DNA of 64,000 nt from Diplodia intermedia (taxonomy: Eukaryota; Ascomycota; Dothideomycetes; Botryosphaeriales; Botryosphaeriaceae). The notes under the pieces are model-generated. The model was not told where the DNA came from. It saw only the letters and a program-made list of their open reading frames with translations, and made no database searches. The translations under genes and the position numbers were made by a program. The DNA is taken from NCBI GenBank assembly GCA_021495925.1, contig JAKEKT010000015.1, positions 372,001-436,000 on the forward strand, given 5' to 3'. Below are positions 42,385 through 53,425 of this stretch, one piece after another; the first letter of the stretch is position 1, and each line of letters opens with the position of its first letter.

Positions 42385-45300
42385 CTTGACAGTAATACTG
42401 AGTCAACCGAAAATTTGAAAAACAAGATAGATTCGGGAAAAAGAGAGAAAGAAACCCGTCGTTGGTGTGATCGTTGTCGTCGCCGCGGCTGAGCCAGAAG
42501 CCTGGGGGCTACAATGGGAGGACGCCTATAAATCAAGACCTCGTGCACGCGCGGGCTGGACGCAGCCAGGCAGACAAGGCAGCGATTTCCAAAACTCAGC
42601 CATGCCTCGGAGGCTGCAGGGTTCCACCGGTCCGAACAAAGCCACTGTCGACGGACCATTAGCGAGCGGTGTGCATGCGGGTGCCCGGGTTAAGCGCTCG
42701 CCTGCGCCGCACACATGATCCTGAACGTCCTCGAGTGGGGTATGATAAGAGGGCTGAAAGACATATGCGGACAAGCGCGTCTTGGGCAGCTGCTGTGCTG
42801 TTCTACACCTTGCTGCCTTCGCCGGACCTGACAAGGATCCATGCCGCGCCACATGCAGAGGTGTTTCCGCCCGTAGCTGGAGTTCCAGCAGAGTGGTATA
42901 GACCCGCACGAGATCCATGCACATAAATAGAAACTTCTGCATTGGTCTACGTTTCTGAAACGTGGAGTAAAGAGGGATGGAGGTCTGGTGACGTGTAGAA
43001 ATGTTTCCACTGGTAGTGATATATTAGCGCCGAAGGGGAACTGCCGCCCTCCTGTGGGGGCAATCAGACAGCTTGCCAGAACAGAACTTTAGGTGCTTTT
43101 GCACCGCATCTGCTTCCAGGATTGATGCGTGATGGTGAGTAGGCATACGTCATTTTCGAGGTCCAAATGCTGTGCAGGTTAGAGAGCGGTATGTACAGCC
43201 ACAATTTGCAGGTAGAGTGACGATACGAAGGCTGAGTTTCTCGGCCCCCTGCAGCGTGAAACGAGCAGGGGCATTCTACGCCGCACGGCTGAGCGGTTGC
43301 GTGTGCAAGCGCCGCGCTGCAGGCAGATGGGACGAAGTGCCCCGAGATGGACGCGTCCTTGACAGCGCAACTCCATCTAATGTTTGATGACCACTGCAGA
43401 CATCAGAATGGCCCTGAAAGTCGATGAGTGCAGAGGTGTTGACTCGTACAAGATAAGGCTTGGCGAAGGATTGCGTTTAGGCGCCGGGCGGTTGCCAAAT
43501 GAGGAAATGATTGGAGAATTGCTCCAAGGCTGCATAGGCAATTCTCTGCACGCGATGCCATGGAATTGTGGCTGGCTGAGGATTGCCTCGTACAACAGTG
43601 TCAGTCCTCGTAGATTTCAGAGGGCACAAGCTATAGCTTTCTCAAAAGCTCTTGTCAACTCCAGGATCAAAGTTCCGATGAGGGAAGGTTGATAGGATCG
43701 GTCCGACAGCCGGCATTGTTAAAACATGGGTCTTCAGACCCTAGCCTCGATCTAGCCATGGGTAAGCCACGCCCATTCGGGGGATAATGGCCCCCATGTC
43801 AGCGGGTTCCCAACGCATCCGTCCCCCATCATACTTGGTGAAACGTACCACTTCTATCCTGCGCCACCTCAAGGCAGTAAGCTTGCAGCCATCGTATAGT
43901 GGTTGCCAAGGGTCGTATATTAAAGTATATTCGAAGTCTTTAGAGAGGTTACGTTACGGAACACAGAACGGAAAAGAAAGGAACTGTAGGAAACCCTCTA
44001 ATGGTGCCTGACACACTTCTCTGCTGGGGTATGGGTGCAAGCTGATTCCGCATATTCTCCCTCCGGTCGGTGTATTGCTGTGGCCGGCCAAAAGGGCATC
44101 TGACCGCGATGGCTGATCAGGTGCGATCGTAGGAGGGCTGGGAATTTCGGCCATGTTGGTGCCGAATGGCTGTGGTCAGTCGCTCAGCGATGCTCTGCTA
44201 AGATGATGAAACTTGTAGAAGCGACTCCAAGAATGAAACGAAAGGCCCGTAGCGGTCGCCGACGCAGTCGTTGGTGTCGTTGGCGAGCCAGAAACTTGAG
44301 AAATGCTTGACGAGGCTGTACTGGCTCGCCAATGCCGGAGGGGTGCTACTTCTTCGATACAGGCAGATGGACGTCTGCCGGTGTCAACTTCACCGTATAA
44401 TATGCTAGTAGCAGAACTCATGTCCTAGACCGCTAGCACCGGCTCAGCACCCGCGGGGCACTACACCGTCCATGCAGGCAGGCGTATAGTCACACTGAGT
44501 GGCTGAGTCGCGACGGTTCGTCAAGTCAGCGCTTTAGATCCATGGATGTATGATGGGCATTTTTACAGGTCAGTAATGGAAGGTAATATGATTGAGAGCA
44601 ATGGTTCGGCAGTGCGAATGTTAGTAAGATTGACACGTTGAGTAAAACACAAAGCGAGGCAGACAGCTACCTGTGTAGGCAGTGTGCCTGTGTGAAAGAT
44701 ATATTATTTTTCTTCGGTATTACGGTGTGAAGTGACCAATGGGGCCGATGAATTAATGCAAGACTTGAATCGCACTGCTCTCAAACCTCTTGATACACTT
44801 CACAAACGACAACTCCTGGTGAAGGATATGTCAATGGCGACCGAGACTCATCTCATGAAGCGGATGAATTCCGAGAGATGGGAGCATGCGAACAAGAAGG
44901 GAGAAGCGTGAGAATGCGAATCATGTCTCGGCGCACGCAGGAGCGAAAGTCGACGGGATTGCGGGCGGTGCGGCGAATCAGGGACGGCGTGGCATGGAGC
45001 TGGTGTTGTTCTGCGCGACGCGTCGGCGTTTTCGCGTTCCTCGAGGTGGCGGAACAACCTCGGGCCGGGGCCGCGGCCGCGCAGGGCGGTCACCCGCGCA
45101 TAGCGGAAGGCACGAAATGGCAGCTATCAAGTGCTGGAAAGCTGCCTGCTTTTCCCACGCCTTTCTGGCCTGCGCTTTCGGTGTTCCTGTCGCTGCTGCG
45201 CTTGGCCGCCCCTCCCGAACCGGTCTAGCGCGCCTCGCTCCAGCAGTCGCAACCTAATCACCCGGCCCTCCTATTTAAAGCTATCGCCCGGCTGTCCCTC

Positions 45301-45427
45301 GCCCTCCCTTTCCCTCTCTTTCCACCGCTTCCGACCATCCGCAACCCCAACAGCGTGACATCAACGCCACGCCTCCGTCCACGACTATCTTCAACTCCCA
45401 ACTCTACCAACAACACATCAAGTCAAC
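42385..45427. other. 3-kb intergenic region upstream of histone H4
   Basis: Divergent promoters of the RING gene and histone H4, with a long middle section in which I see no gene. A minus-strand frame of 81 codons with ATG at 44421 is Ser/Thr-rich and not convincing. Confidence 0.55.
45272..45279 (+). promoter_or_regulatory. TATA-like element (TATTTAAA) of histone H4
   Basis: TATTTAAA followed by a CT-rich initiator zone (45290-45340) and a CA-rich leader to the ATG at 45428, typical of strongly transcribed fungal histone genes. Confidence 0.55.
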
Positions 45428-46023
<596 letters not shown>

Positions 46024-46564
46024 GCGCCCTCATCGTACTGTCGACCTTCGACCGGCTCTCGCATATCGTGTCGGCTTTTTCGGGCTTCGGCGCACATGTC
46101 AATTCACAGCGGATGGGTGTCGATGGAAGCGACCAAGGAACTATGGGAAGGGTTTTCTGCTTTTGAGTGATTATGGACTGGGTCGGAGTTTGAAGGGTTA
46201 TGCTGTTTCACACATGAGGGACATGGTGGCGCCAGCCAGCTATCAATACAAGATCCATGCGGACTGACAATTGCTTGCTCATGGTGGGATGCGATGTGAA
46301 GCTGCTCTGTCGTCAGGGCCTCGAGGCAATGCGGCGCGCCCGCCCCCCACCCCTCGATGATGGAACGGCGGAGGGGCCGTGATCGGCTGGCCGCGCCGCT
46401 TCCGACGCCTTTCCGCAGCCGAAGGGCGCGCTTTCTACATGGAAAGGCCGACCCACTATCACGTGTGGTATGTCGCAAGATGGATTAGCATGGCGTTTGG
46501 CCTTTATAAGACTTCGACAGCCTGCGATATCCACAACCTAATCCCTCGCTTCCCCACAGCGAAC
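46024..46564. other. H4 3' flank and promoter of the NmrA-like gene
   Basis: 541 bp. A TTTATAAG element at 46503..46510 lies 55 bp upstream of the next ATG and is the likely TATA box. No further gene seen. Confidence 0.5.
46503..46510 (+). promoter_or_regulatory. TATA-like element (TTTATAAG) of the NmrA-like gene
   Basis: Located 55 bp upstream of the ATG at 46565, with pyrimidine-rich sequence after it. Positional assignment. Confidence 0.4.
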
Positions 46565-47656
46565 ATGGCCCCTCCTACTGAAAACGTGCTCGTCTTCGGT
46601 GCGACTGGCGTCATTGGGCGCTATATCACCAAGGCGCTTGTCAATGCTCAACCTGCCTTCAAGCGCATCGGCATCTACACATCTGCAGGCACCGTCGAGA
46701 AGAAGGCCGCAGAGATCCAATTGCTCAAGGATAAGGGCGTCGAGGTCATTGTGGGTGATTTCAACGACGAAGCCAAGATTCTGGATGCCTACAAAGGTCT
46801 GTGCTACCCCGCACCCGACATCAAGCCTCGAGACTGATGCGCTTTCTAGGTTTCGACACCGTCGTCAGCGCCGTAGGGCGCAACGTCATCGCCGAGCAGA
46901 TCAACCTGATCAAGCTCGCCGAACAGGCGCCCACCATCAAGCGCTTCTTCCCCAGCGAATACGGCACCGACATCAAGTACGGCCCGCAGTCGGCCACGGA
47001 GAAGCCGCACCAGCTGAAGCTGAAGGTGCGCGCGTACCTGGAGTCCGACGCCGTCAAGCGGCTCGAGTACACGTACCTCGTGACGGGGCCGTACGCCGAC
47101 CTGTACATCCAGAAGAGCGCTTCGACCGAGCTGGGCTCCTTCGACGTCCGGGCCAAGAAGGCCACGCTGTTGGGCGACGGTGACGGCAAGATCAGTCTGA
47201 CCACCATGGATGAGTCCGTACCCTCTTTCTTTGCTCGCTTTTTTTTTCTTTCCTTTTGTCCCCAACCCGCAAACACGACGCTGATCCGACAACGACAACA
47301 ACAGCGTCGGCAGGCTCGTGGTGGCCGCGCTCCAGCACCCGGAGCACACGGCCAACCGCGCGCTCATCGTCAACTCCTTCACCACGACGCCCAAGGAGAT
47401 CCTGGCCGAGTACGAGCGGCAGACGGGCGGCGCCAAGTGGGACGTCTCGTACACGCCGCTGCCCGCGCTCGAGCAGGCGGAGAAGGAGGCGTGGGAGCAG
47501 GGCGTGCCGCACGCCGCCGTGGCCACGTTGAGGCGCATCTGGACGCAGGGCGGGACGCTGTACGAGAGCCGCGACAACGGCCTCGTCGGGGCCCCCGAGA
47601 GCGAGTCGTTGGCGTCGGCCGTTGCGAAGGCCGTCGAGGCGCAGGAATCCGGATGA
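46565..47656 (+). CDS. NmrA-like/isoflavone-reductase-family NAD(P)-binding protein
   Basis: Exons 46565..46796, 46850..47213 and 47305..47656, 315 residues. The N-terminal Rossmann motif is VLVFGATGVIGRYITKAL (GxxGxxG at 12-18). Next come DTVVSAVGRNVIAEQINLI and AEQAPTIKRFFPSEYGTDIK, the PSE(Y/F)G block of the PCBER/isoflavone-reductase-like atypical SDRs, then TYLVTGPYADLY. The PCBER catalytic Lys region is represented by the KPHQLKLKVRAYLE stretch, so catalysis is plausible. Substrate unknown: fungal members act in secondary metabolism, redox sensing or aromatic reduction, and nothing nearby favours one. No cluster of biosynthetic genes surrounds it. Introns use GTCTGT and GTCCGT donors. 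Confidence 0.88.
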
Positions 47657-49605
47657 GCTCGCGTTGGCTGTTGGGATGTGTTTCCAGGCAGGTCCCCCGT
47701 AACTATACTGGTTGTGTTATTCGAAATGTTTCCTGGAAAATTGCCTGTGCTCTTCTATGGTTTACTGCGTTATGAAGCTCCTCAGCCATCCTACTGACCC
47801 CTACCTCAAAGGAATGATGACTCACCAGACGCCCATTGCCACCTAAGACTAGGCGCATGGCCGTGGTTGGACAGTCGCGCTAGTTTGAGCCCTCCAGGCA
47901 ACAGCCCATTCGAGAAGGCGGGTACCCGCAGCCGCTGAAGGGTGGGTCAATGAGCTGGCTGCCCCCAAGCGGAACCTCCCGCACCGGCGCAGCGAGCGGT
48001 TTCAGTGCGGAATCACGCACATAGCCACTCCAGAGCAGCACGATCCGATACCAGGGTCCGGCAGCATGGCGTGAGGAAAGAAGAAGTACCCCGGGCAGGT
48101 GGTGACGCCGCGACGTTCCTGGGATGTGTGTGATATTGGATCATCGCTGTTGCTGACACACTGATAAGCGGAGCCTATAGCCACGCGTCTGCGGGGGAGG
48201 CGATAAGCGGGAGGATGCGGGAGCGCTGCCGATCGTGGCGGGGAGGCGGGGGCTGGCGTGCGTTTGCTTGCTTGCTTACTTGCTTGCCGTGTGGGATGGT
48301 TGACTGAGTGAGTAGACTACATGTTCTGATCACAGACTGGATCGGCTCATCTGGGGCTCAACACCATATCTGCCAATTTCATCCGGGAAGTCTGAAGTTC
48401 AGAGATTGCTTGACACACTGGTGGGCCGGCTTCTACGTTCTGCGTGTAAGTCGCGCTTTCATCGTCTCCTCATATTACAAAGCTTGTGGTGGAGCATTCC
48501 AGGGAGTCTAAGCCAGGGCCGCGGAAACGAGCTCCATACTTTCATGCTCCTCGCCACTTTCGTAGTGCGAACTGTAAGTCGTACGTGCAGTGAAGCGTAC
48601 ATGAGGAAGAAAGCTCCGAGACCGGACATGGTCTGAAGGGCCGATCTCATCGGTAAGCAACAGGCCACGACCCATCAGCAAGCCAATGGCTTACAACTGT
48701 GCTCAACTGGATTACCTGTGTATGTATGTACGTTTGTTCGAGACAGCCGTCTTTGCTCAGCTGGCTCTTCTTGACTTGCACTGCAAGCCACGACGTTCAT
48801 TCTGACTTCCCGGGTCAAGTGAGCATTCTTGACTAAACAGCTGGCAACAAGATTTGTTAGGTAAATTGAAGTAGTTCTCGGCAGCATTGCCGACGTTGAG
48901 AGGGGCGGGCCCAGCTGCTGTACGATAATGATGGTTTGCACCCAATAATGCACCCCAGTCCCATGCATGCAGCTGACGCAGTCCGATTTTCGAGCCCCAA
49001 TGTAATTATCCCCGGAACGTCCGAGGTCTTGCTGCGGCTTTCTCGTCATGCGACCCGGGGCTGCGGCGCCGCGCACGTTCGGCAGCTTGCCGTTCGGCAT
49101 CTGCGGCATCTCCACTTCGACCCTCACAACGGCATCGTCGGCATGGGCGTGCCTCTATTCGCTGGCACCTTCGGCCTAAAATCTCGACAATCTACACGTT
49201 GCAGGGCTATGACATCTGATCTGGACCCTAAACGGCCGGTCCGGGTCCACCGTTAGTCGCCATTGGGACGATAACGGCCGTGTCAGAGCTCCCCACAGCA
49301 CTACTGCATACTCCTCACGAAGCCGCGGGCATGCCGCATCATACCACCAGGCCTCCAAGATGCATGCATCCACCCTGGATTGTATGACCATTCGGTCCAT
49401 CGACAATGCCGCTCGGGACCCTTCGGACCAGCAGGGACGCAGCACCTTATCGGGCCCTACACTTGCACATTGCCATCCAGTGTCTATATAAAGTCGAACG
49501 CAGGACGCTCTGCTCCCATCCCCACCAAGCAAACAGGTCTCCTCAGATCCACAACAAGCAACCATCCCTCCGACCCTGACCAACCAGTCAGCTTCCACCG
49601 CCAAC
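47657..49605. other. intergenic region and promoter of cyanide hydratase
   Basis: 1.95 kb with no supportable gene. The last 120 bp carry a strong TATA box and a CA-rich leader for cyanide hydratase. Confidence 0.55.
49485..49493 (+). promoter_or_regulatory. TATA box (TATATAAAG) of cyanide hydratase
   Basis: A consensus TATA box 120 bp upstream of the ATG at 49606, followed by an A/C-rich leader. The architecture suggests an inducible, strongly expressed gene. Confidence 0.7.
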
Positions 49606-50785
49606 ATGCCCATCACCAAGTACAAGGCCGCCGCCGTCACCTCTGAGCCCGCCTGGTTCGACCTCGAGGGCGGTGTCCAGAAGACCATCAACTTCATCAA
49701 TGAGGCTGCCCAGGCTGGCTGCAAGCTGGTCGCCTTCCCCGAAGTCTGTAAGTCGCAAGCCCATCCTACACTGCGGGAAGAGTCGTGATCACTAACATGG
49801 GCTTCGCACAGGGATCCCCGGCTACCCTTACTGGATGTGGAAGGTAACCTACCAGCAGTCCCTCCCGATGCTCAAGAAGTACCGCGAGAACTCGCTCCGC
49901 GTCGACTCTGAGGAGATGCGCCGCATCCGGCGCGCGGCGCGCGACAACCAGATCCACGTGTCCATGGGCTTCTCCGAAATCGACCACGCGACGCTGTACC
50001 TGGCGCAGGTGCTCATCGCGCCCGACGGCAGCATCCTCAACCACCGCCGCAAGATCAAGCCGACGCACGTCGAGAAGCTCGTGTACGGCGACGGCGCGGG
50101 CGACACGTTCGAGTCGGTGACGTCGACGGAGCTGGGCCGGCTCGGCCAGCTCAACTGCTGGGAGAACATGAACCCCTTCCTCAAGTCGCTCAACGTCGCG
50201 GCGGGCGAGCAGATCCACGTCGCGGGCTGGCCCATCTACCCGGGCAAGGAGACGCTCAAGTACCCGGACCCGGCCACCAACGTGGCGGACCCGGCGTCGG
50301 ACCTGGTCACGCCCGCGTACGCCATCGAGACGGGCACGTGGACGCTCGCGCCGTTCCAGCGCCTCAGCAAGGAGGGGCTCAAGATCAACACGCCCGAGGG
50401 CGTCGAGCCCGAGACCGACCCCAGCACGTACAACGGCCACGCCCGCATCTACAAGCCCGACGGCACCTGCGTCGCCCGCCCCGACAAGGACTTCGACGGC
50501 CTGCTGTACGTCGACGTCGACCTGAACGAGAGCCACCTCACAAAGGCCCTCGCCGACTTCGGCGGCCACTACATGCGCCCCGACCTCATCCGCCTGCTCG
50601 TCGACACCCGCCGCAAGGAGCTCATCACCCAGGCCGACCCCGAGGGCGGCGTCGCCACCTACTCGACCCGCGAGAGGCTGGGCCTCAACCTGCCGCTCGA
50701 CCCGCCCCAGGAGGAGAAGAGGGGCCAGGTCGGTGTTGCCGGCCTGAAGAAGAGGGATGAGGAGGTCAGGAAGGCGGAGTTGTAG
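49606..50785 (+). CDS. cyanide hydratase (nitrilase superfamily)
   Basis: Exons 49606..49747 and 49812..50785, 371 residues, the usual length. The start MPITKYKAAAVTSEPAWFDL is the conserved N-terminus of fungal cyanide hydratases. The nitrilase triad is complete: Glu46 in FPEVW, Lys128 in HRRKIKPTH and Cys163 in LNCWENMNP. The intron splits the Trp codon right after Glu46-Val47. Long diagnostic blocks include WIPGYPYWMWKVTYQQSLP, YPDPATNVADPASDLVTPAY, ETDPSTYNGHARIY and GGHYMRPDLIRLLVDTRRKE. The enzyme hydrates HCN to formamide and forms long spiral oligomers; it protects fungi against plant-released cyanide. The variable C-terminal tail is Lys/Glu-rich. A single gene with its own TATA promoter; the neighbours are unrelated. 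Confidence 0.96.
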
Positions 50786-51604
50786 AGTGTTCTCGTTGTG
50801 AAAAAGAGGGTACGGTTGGAAGGGAGGAGGGCTTTCCTTGTACGATATGTTTTTTTGTGATCTACGCTCTCTCATAGTCTTTTGTTAAATGTTTTCTTGG
50901 GCCCAACCTTGTTCGCCGCTCTTGATCGTGAACGTGAATACTGGGTATGGAGTTCGGGCAACGTCTGTGGTGGATACGGCTCTCCCTTGATGCTGCATGG
51001 GTAAGTCCAGGACTGCTCTCACGTCGTCACCCAGTGGCATGATGATCAAGATTGGTGGAGCAAAAGTGTGCAAGATTCATCGAAAGTCCAGGTCGTCAAA
51101 TCGTGAGATCGTCCAGACTCATGAGGCTATCTATCATCATCCGGGAATGCGTATCCGTGAAGTCGCCACAGAAACCATCCAGATGAGAGCAAGAGAAAAA
51201 AAACAAAAGCAATGTCCGGCTGAAAAGCACATCATCCACGCCTCCAGCAAACCAGAGAGGCATTCCACCACCATGCTGTCGGTGTCCGCTAATCGTCAAG
51301 AAAAAGAAACCCATGCCACGCCACCGTTATTTTGGAAACTCAAAAAAGCAATCCTCCATGCCGTCGCCCGCGACAGCAAAAAAGCAACTCCTCCGCGCTG
51401 TCATGATCGGAAATCAAAAAGCAAACCCTCCGTTTTGGTATCGTCAACAACCGCAAAGGCAAAAAAGGAGAAGGAGGGAAAAAAAAAAAAAGTCGATCCA
51501 GGTCGGCGCCTCAAGGTCGGTGTCGTCAAGGCCATCGTCTCCATCGGCGTCTCAGCGGAAGCAAGACGAAGAAGAGAAAGAAAAAAGCTCCCAAGGCAAC
51601 CATC
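50786..51604. other. convergent intergenic region
   Basis: 820 bp between the 3' ends of cyanide hydratase and the coiled-coil gene. A-rich, with a plus-strand basic frame (to 51743) that I judge compositional. A short repeated phrase AAAAAAGCAA(T/C)CCTCC occurs at 51343 and 51400-51430. Confidence 0.5.
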
Positions 51605-52805
51605 TCAGCGGCAACCCAGCAAGCCACCGACAACGAGCGCGAAGCCATCCAGAAAGGTGCCGATCAGCGCTCCAACAGCCTCGACGACAAAGACGGCAAA
51701 GGCGACCAGCGGGTGCGAGCGCGGCGGCTCGGAGCCGAAGTAGCCGCCGTCGACGTAGAGGGTGCGCGGGACGGGGGTGGCGAGCCTCCAGCTCTGGCGG
51801 CCGCCGAAGCCGAGGTGGCCCGTCGTCAGCAGGCGCGCGCCCTCGTTGGCGTCGCGCCAGAGCCTGTGCTCGCGGTCCGAGAGGCCGGCGATGTGGAAGA
51901 GGTAGGCGAGCGTGAGCAGCCAGACGACGAAGGGCCAGACGAAGACGTGCGGCCGGGTGCAGCGGACGATGACGCGCTGGATGGTGACGCGGCTGGGCGA
52001 GGGCGTGGAGGGAGCGGGCGCCGGGTGTGAAGGTGGCTGCTGGATGGTGGCGGCCTTGCTGGCGGGAGGAGAAGCGGGAAGCTGGGGGAGCGTCGATGGC
52101 TCGGGAGCGTCGATGACCGGATCCGCGGTGGGTGAGGACGGAGGCAGCGTGATGTCTGCGGGAGAAAGTGCGGGAAGCTGAGGGAGCGACGATGGCTCGA
52201 GGGGTTCGATGATGGGAGAAGGCGTTGAGGGGAGCTGAGGGAGCGACGATGGCTCGAGGGGTTCGATGCTGGGAGAAGGCGTTGCGGGGAGCTGAGGGAG
52301 CGACGATGGCTCAAAAGGTTCGGTGTTGGTGGTGATCGGTCCCGTGGGAGGTGAAGAACGAGGCAGCGAGACGTCAGAGGAAGACGTGGAGAGCGACGAC
52401 GGCTCGATGTGGTCGATGCCGGTGGCGATCGGACCCGTGGTGGGCGAAGAGGAAGGAAGCGGGACGTCAACGGGAGGCATGGAGAGCGTCGACGGCTCGG
52501 TGTGGTCGATGCTGGCGGCGGGTGAAGAGGGAGGCAGCGGGATGTCGGCGGGAGCAGACGAAGGACGCGCTGCCGGGCCAAGGTCGAGGGGATCGATGCT
52601 GCGGACCGGACCAGCCGGTCGCGCAGCGGGACAAGGCGTGGAAGGCAGCGATGGTGAGGACGATTCGAAAATGAAGGGCTGGCTCAAGAGGCTCTTGACC
52701 ACGCCGGACGGCGACCGGGGGCGCGCCTCCGACTCGGAGGCCTCGTCGTCGTCATCATCGTCGTCGTCGTTGTCGTCGTCGTCTTCCTCTTCTTCCTCGT
52801 CGTCC

Positions 52806-52840
<35 letters not shown>

Positions 52841-53425
52841 CTCCTCCTCGTCGCCCTCATCCTCGGATGAGGGGAAGGCTGCAGACCAGGCAGGAGAGGC
52901 AGGAGACTCTCCGGACAGCTCGTCGGCCAGGGTGGCCTCGGCGGCGGGAACTGGCTGGGCGGCGGCGGCGGTGGCGGCGAGCTGGGTGACGCCGGCCTGC
53001 AGGGCCGCCAACTGCGCCTCCCGACGCTCTGCGTCCTCGGCCCTGACCAGCAGGGCCGAGTTGGCAGACAGCACCCGGGTGATGGTGCTGGCGTGGGACT
53101 TGCAGCGGCGACCCAGCACCGCGATCTTCTCCTCCTGCCTCTCCTGGTTGGCAACGAGTTTTTCGAGGAACTCGTCGCCTTCGTCGAGTGCTGCCTGCAG
53201 CACTTCCACCTCACCCTCGGCCTTTTGGGCCCGCTCTTCCGCCTCCTTCAGCTCCTGGTTGGCCGCCCGGACGCGGTCAACCTGCCTCTTGGAGAGGCTC
53301 TCCAGCGTCTCCGCCTTCTTCTTCTCCGCCCGCAGGGCGCTCTTGAGCTCTTCGAGCTCCTGCTTCAGCTCCGCGTTGCGGAGCTCCGAGGAGACCAGCT
53401 CCTGGTGCCATTCGGTGTTGGACAT
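51605..53425 (-). CDS. coiled-coil protein with acidic tract, 19-residue Pro/Ser repeats and two C-terminal membrane segments
   Basis: A single exon from the ATG at 53425 (MSNTEWHQELVSSELRNAEL), 606 residues; the frame upstream lacks ATG. Residues 10-160 are heptad-rich (ELKQELEELKSALRAEKKKA...) and should form a long coiled coil. Around 185-235 comes a run of about 45 Glu/Asp. Residues 240-470 are Pro/Ser-rich with two repeat families: EPSSLPQLPxTPSPxIEPL (19 residues, three close copies plus a diverged one) and (D/E)HxEPSxLSxxxxDVxLP. The C-terminus has two likely membrane segments: HVFVWPFVVWLLTLAYLFHI and HPLVAFAVFVVEAVGALIGT with a hydrophobic tail. This suggests a tail-anchored cytoplasmic coiled coil on the ER or nuclear envelope. 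I recognise no family. Confidence 0.8.
52078..52345 (-). repeat. 57-nt tandem repeat within the coiled-coil gene
   Basis: The phrase AGCTGAGGGAGCGACGATGG recurs at 52176, 52233 and 52290, an exact 57-nt period, with a diverged copy near 52080. Each unit encodes 19 residues rich in Pro, Ser and Leu. Confidence 0.9.
52741..52870 (-). repeat. imperfect GAA/GAC/GAT triplet tract encoding poly-Glu/Asp
   Basis: Interrupted purine-rich triplets giving about 45 acidic residues. It lies between the coiled coil and the Pro/Ser repeats. Confidence 0.85.

Noticed and set aside
44176..44421. Minus-strand 81-codon frame with a real ATG
   Set aside because: Ser/Thr-rich, no signal peptide or domain, and codon use unlike neighbouring genes.
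46565..50785. NmrA-like reductase next to cyanide hydratase considered as a small metabolic cluster
   Set aside because: 1.95 kb apart with separate promoters; no transporter, regulator or further enzyme nearby to support co-function.
50997..51743. Plus-strand 248-codon basic Lys/Ser-rich frame
   Set aside because: It runs into the 3' end of the oppositely oriented coiled-coil gene, the first codon lies in a 3' flank, and there is no domain; A-rich composition explains the Lys content.
52078..52345. Regular 57-nt repeat considered as an array-type element
   Set aside because: It is in frame within a protein-coding gene with no spacers; a eukaryotic coding minisatellite, not CRISPR.
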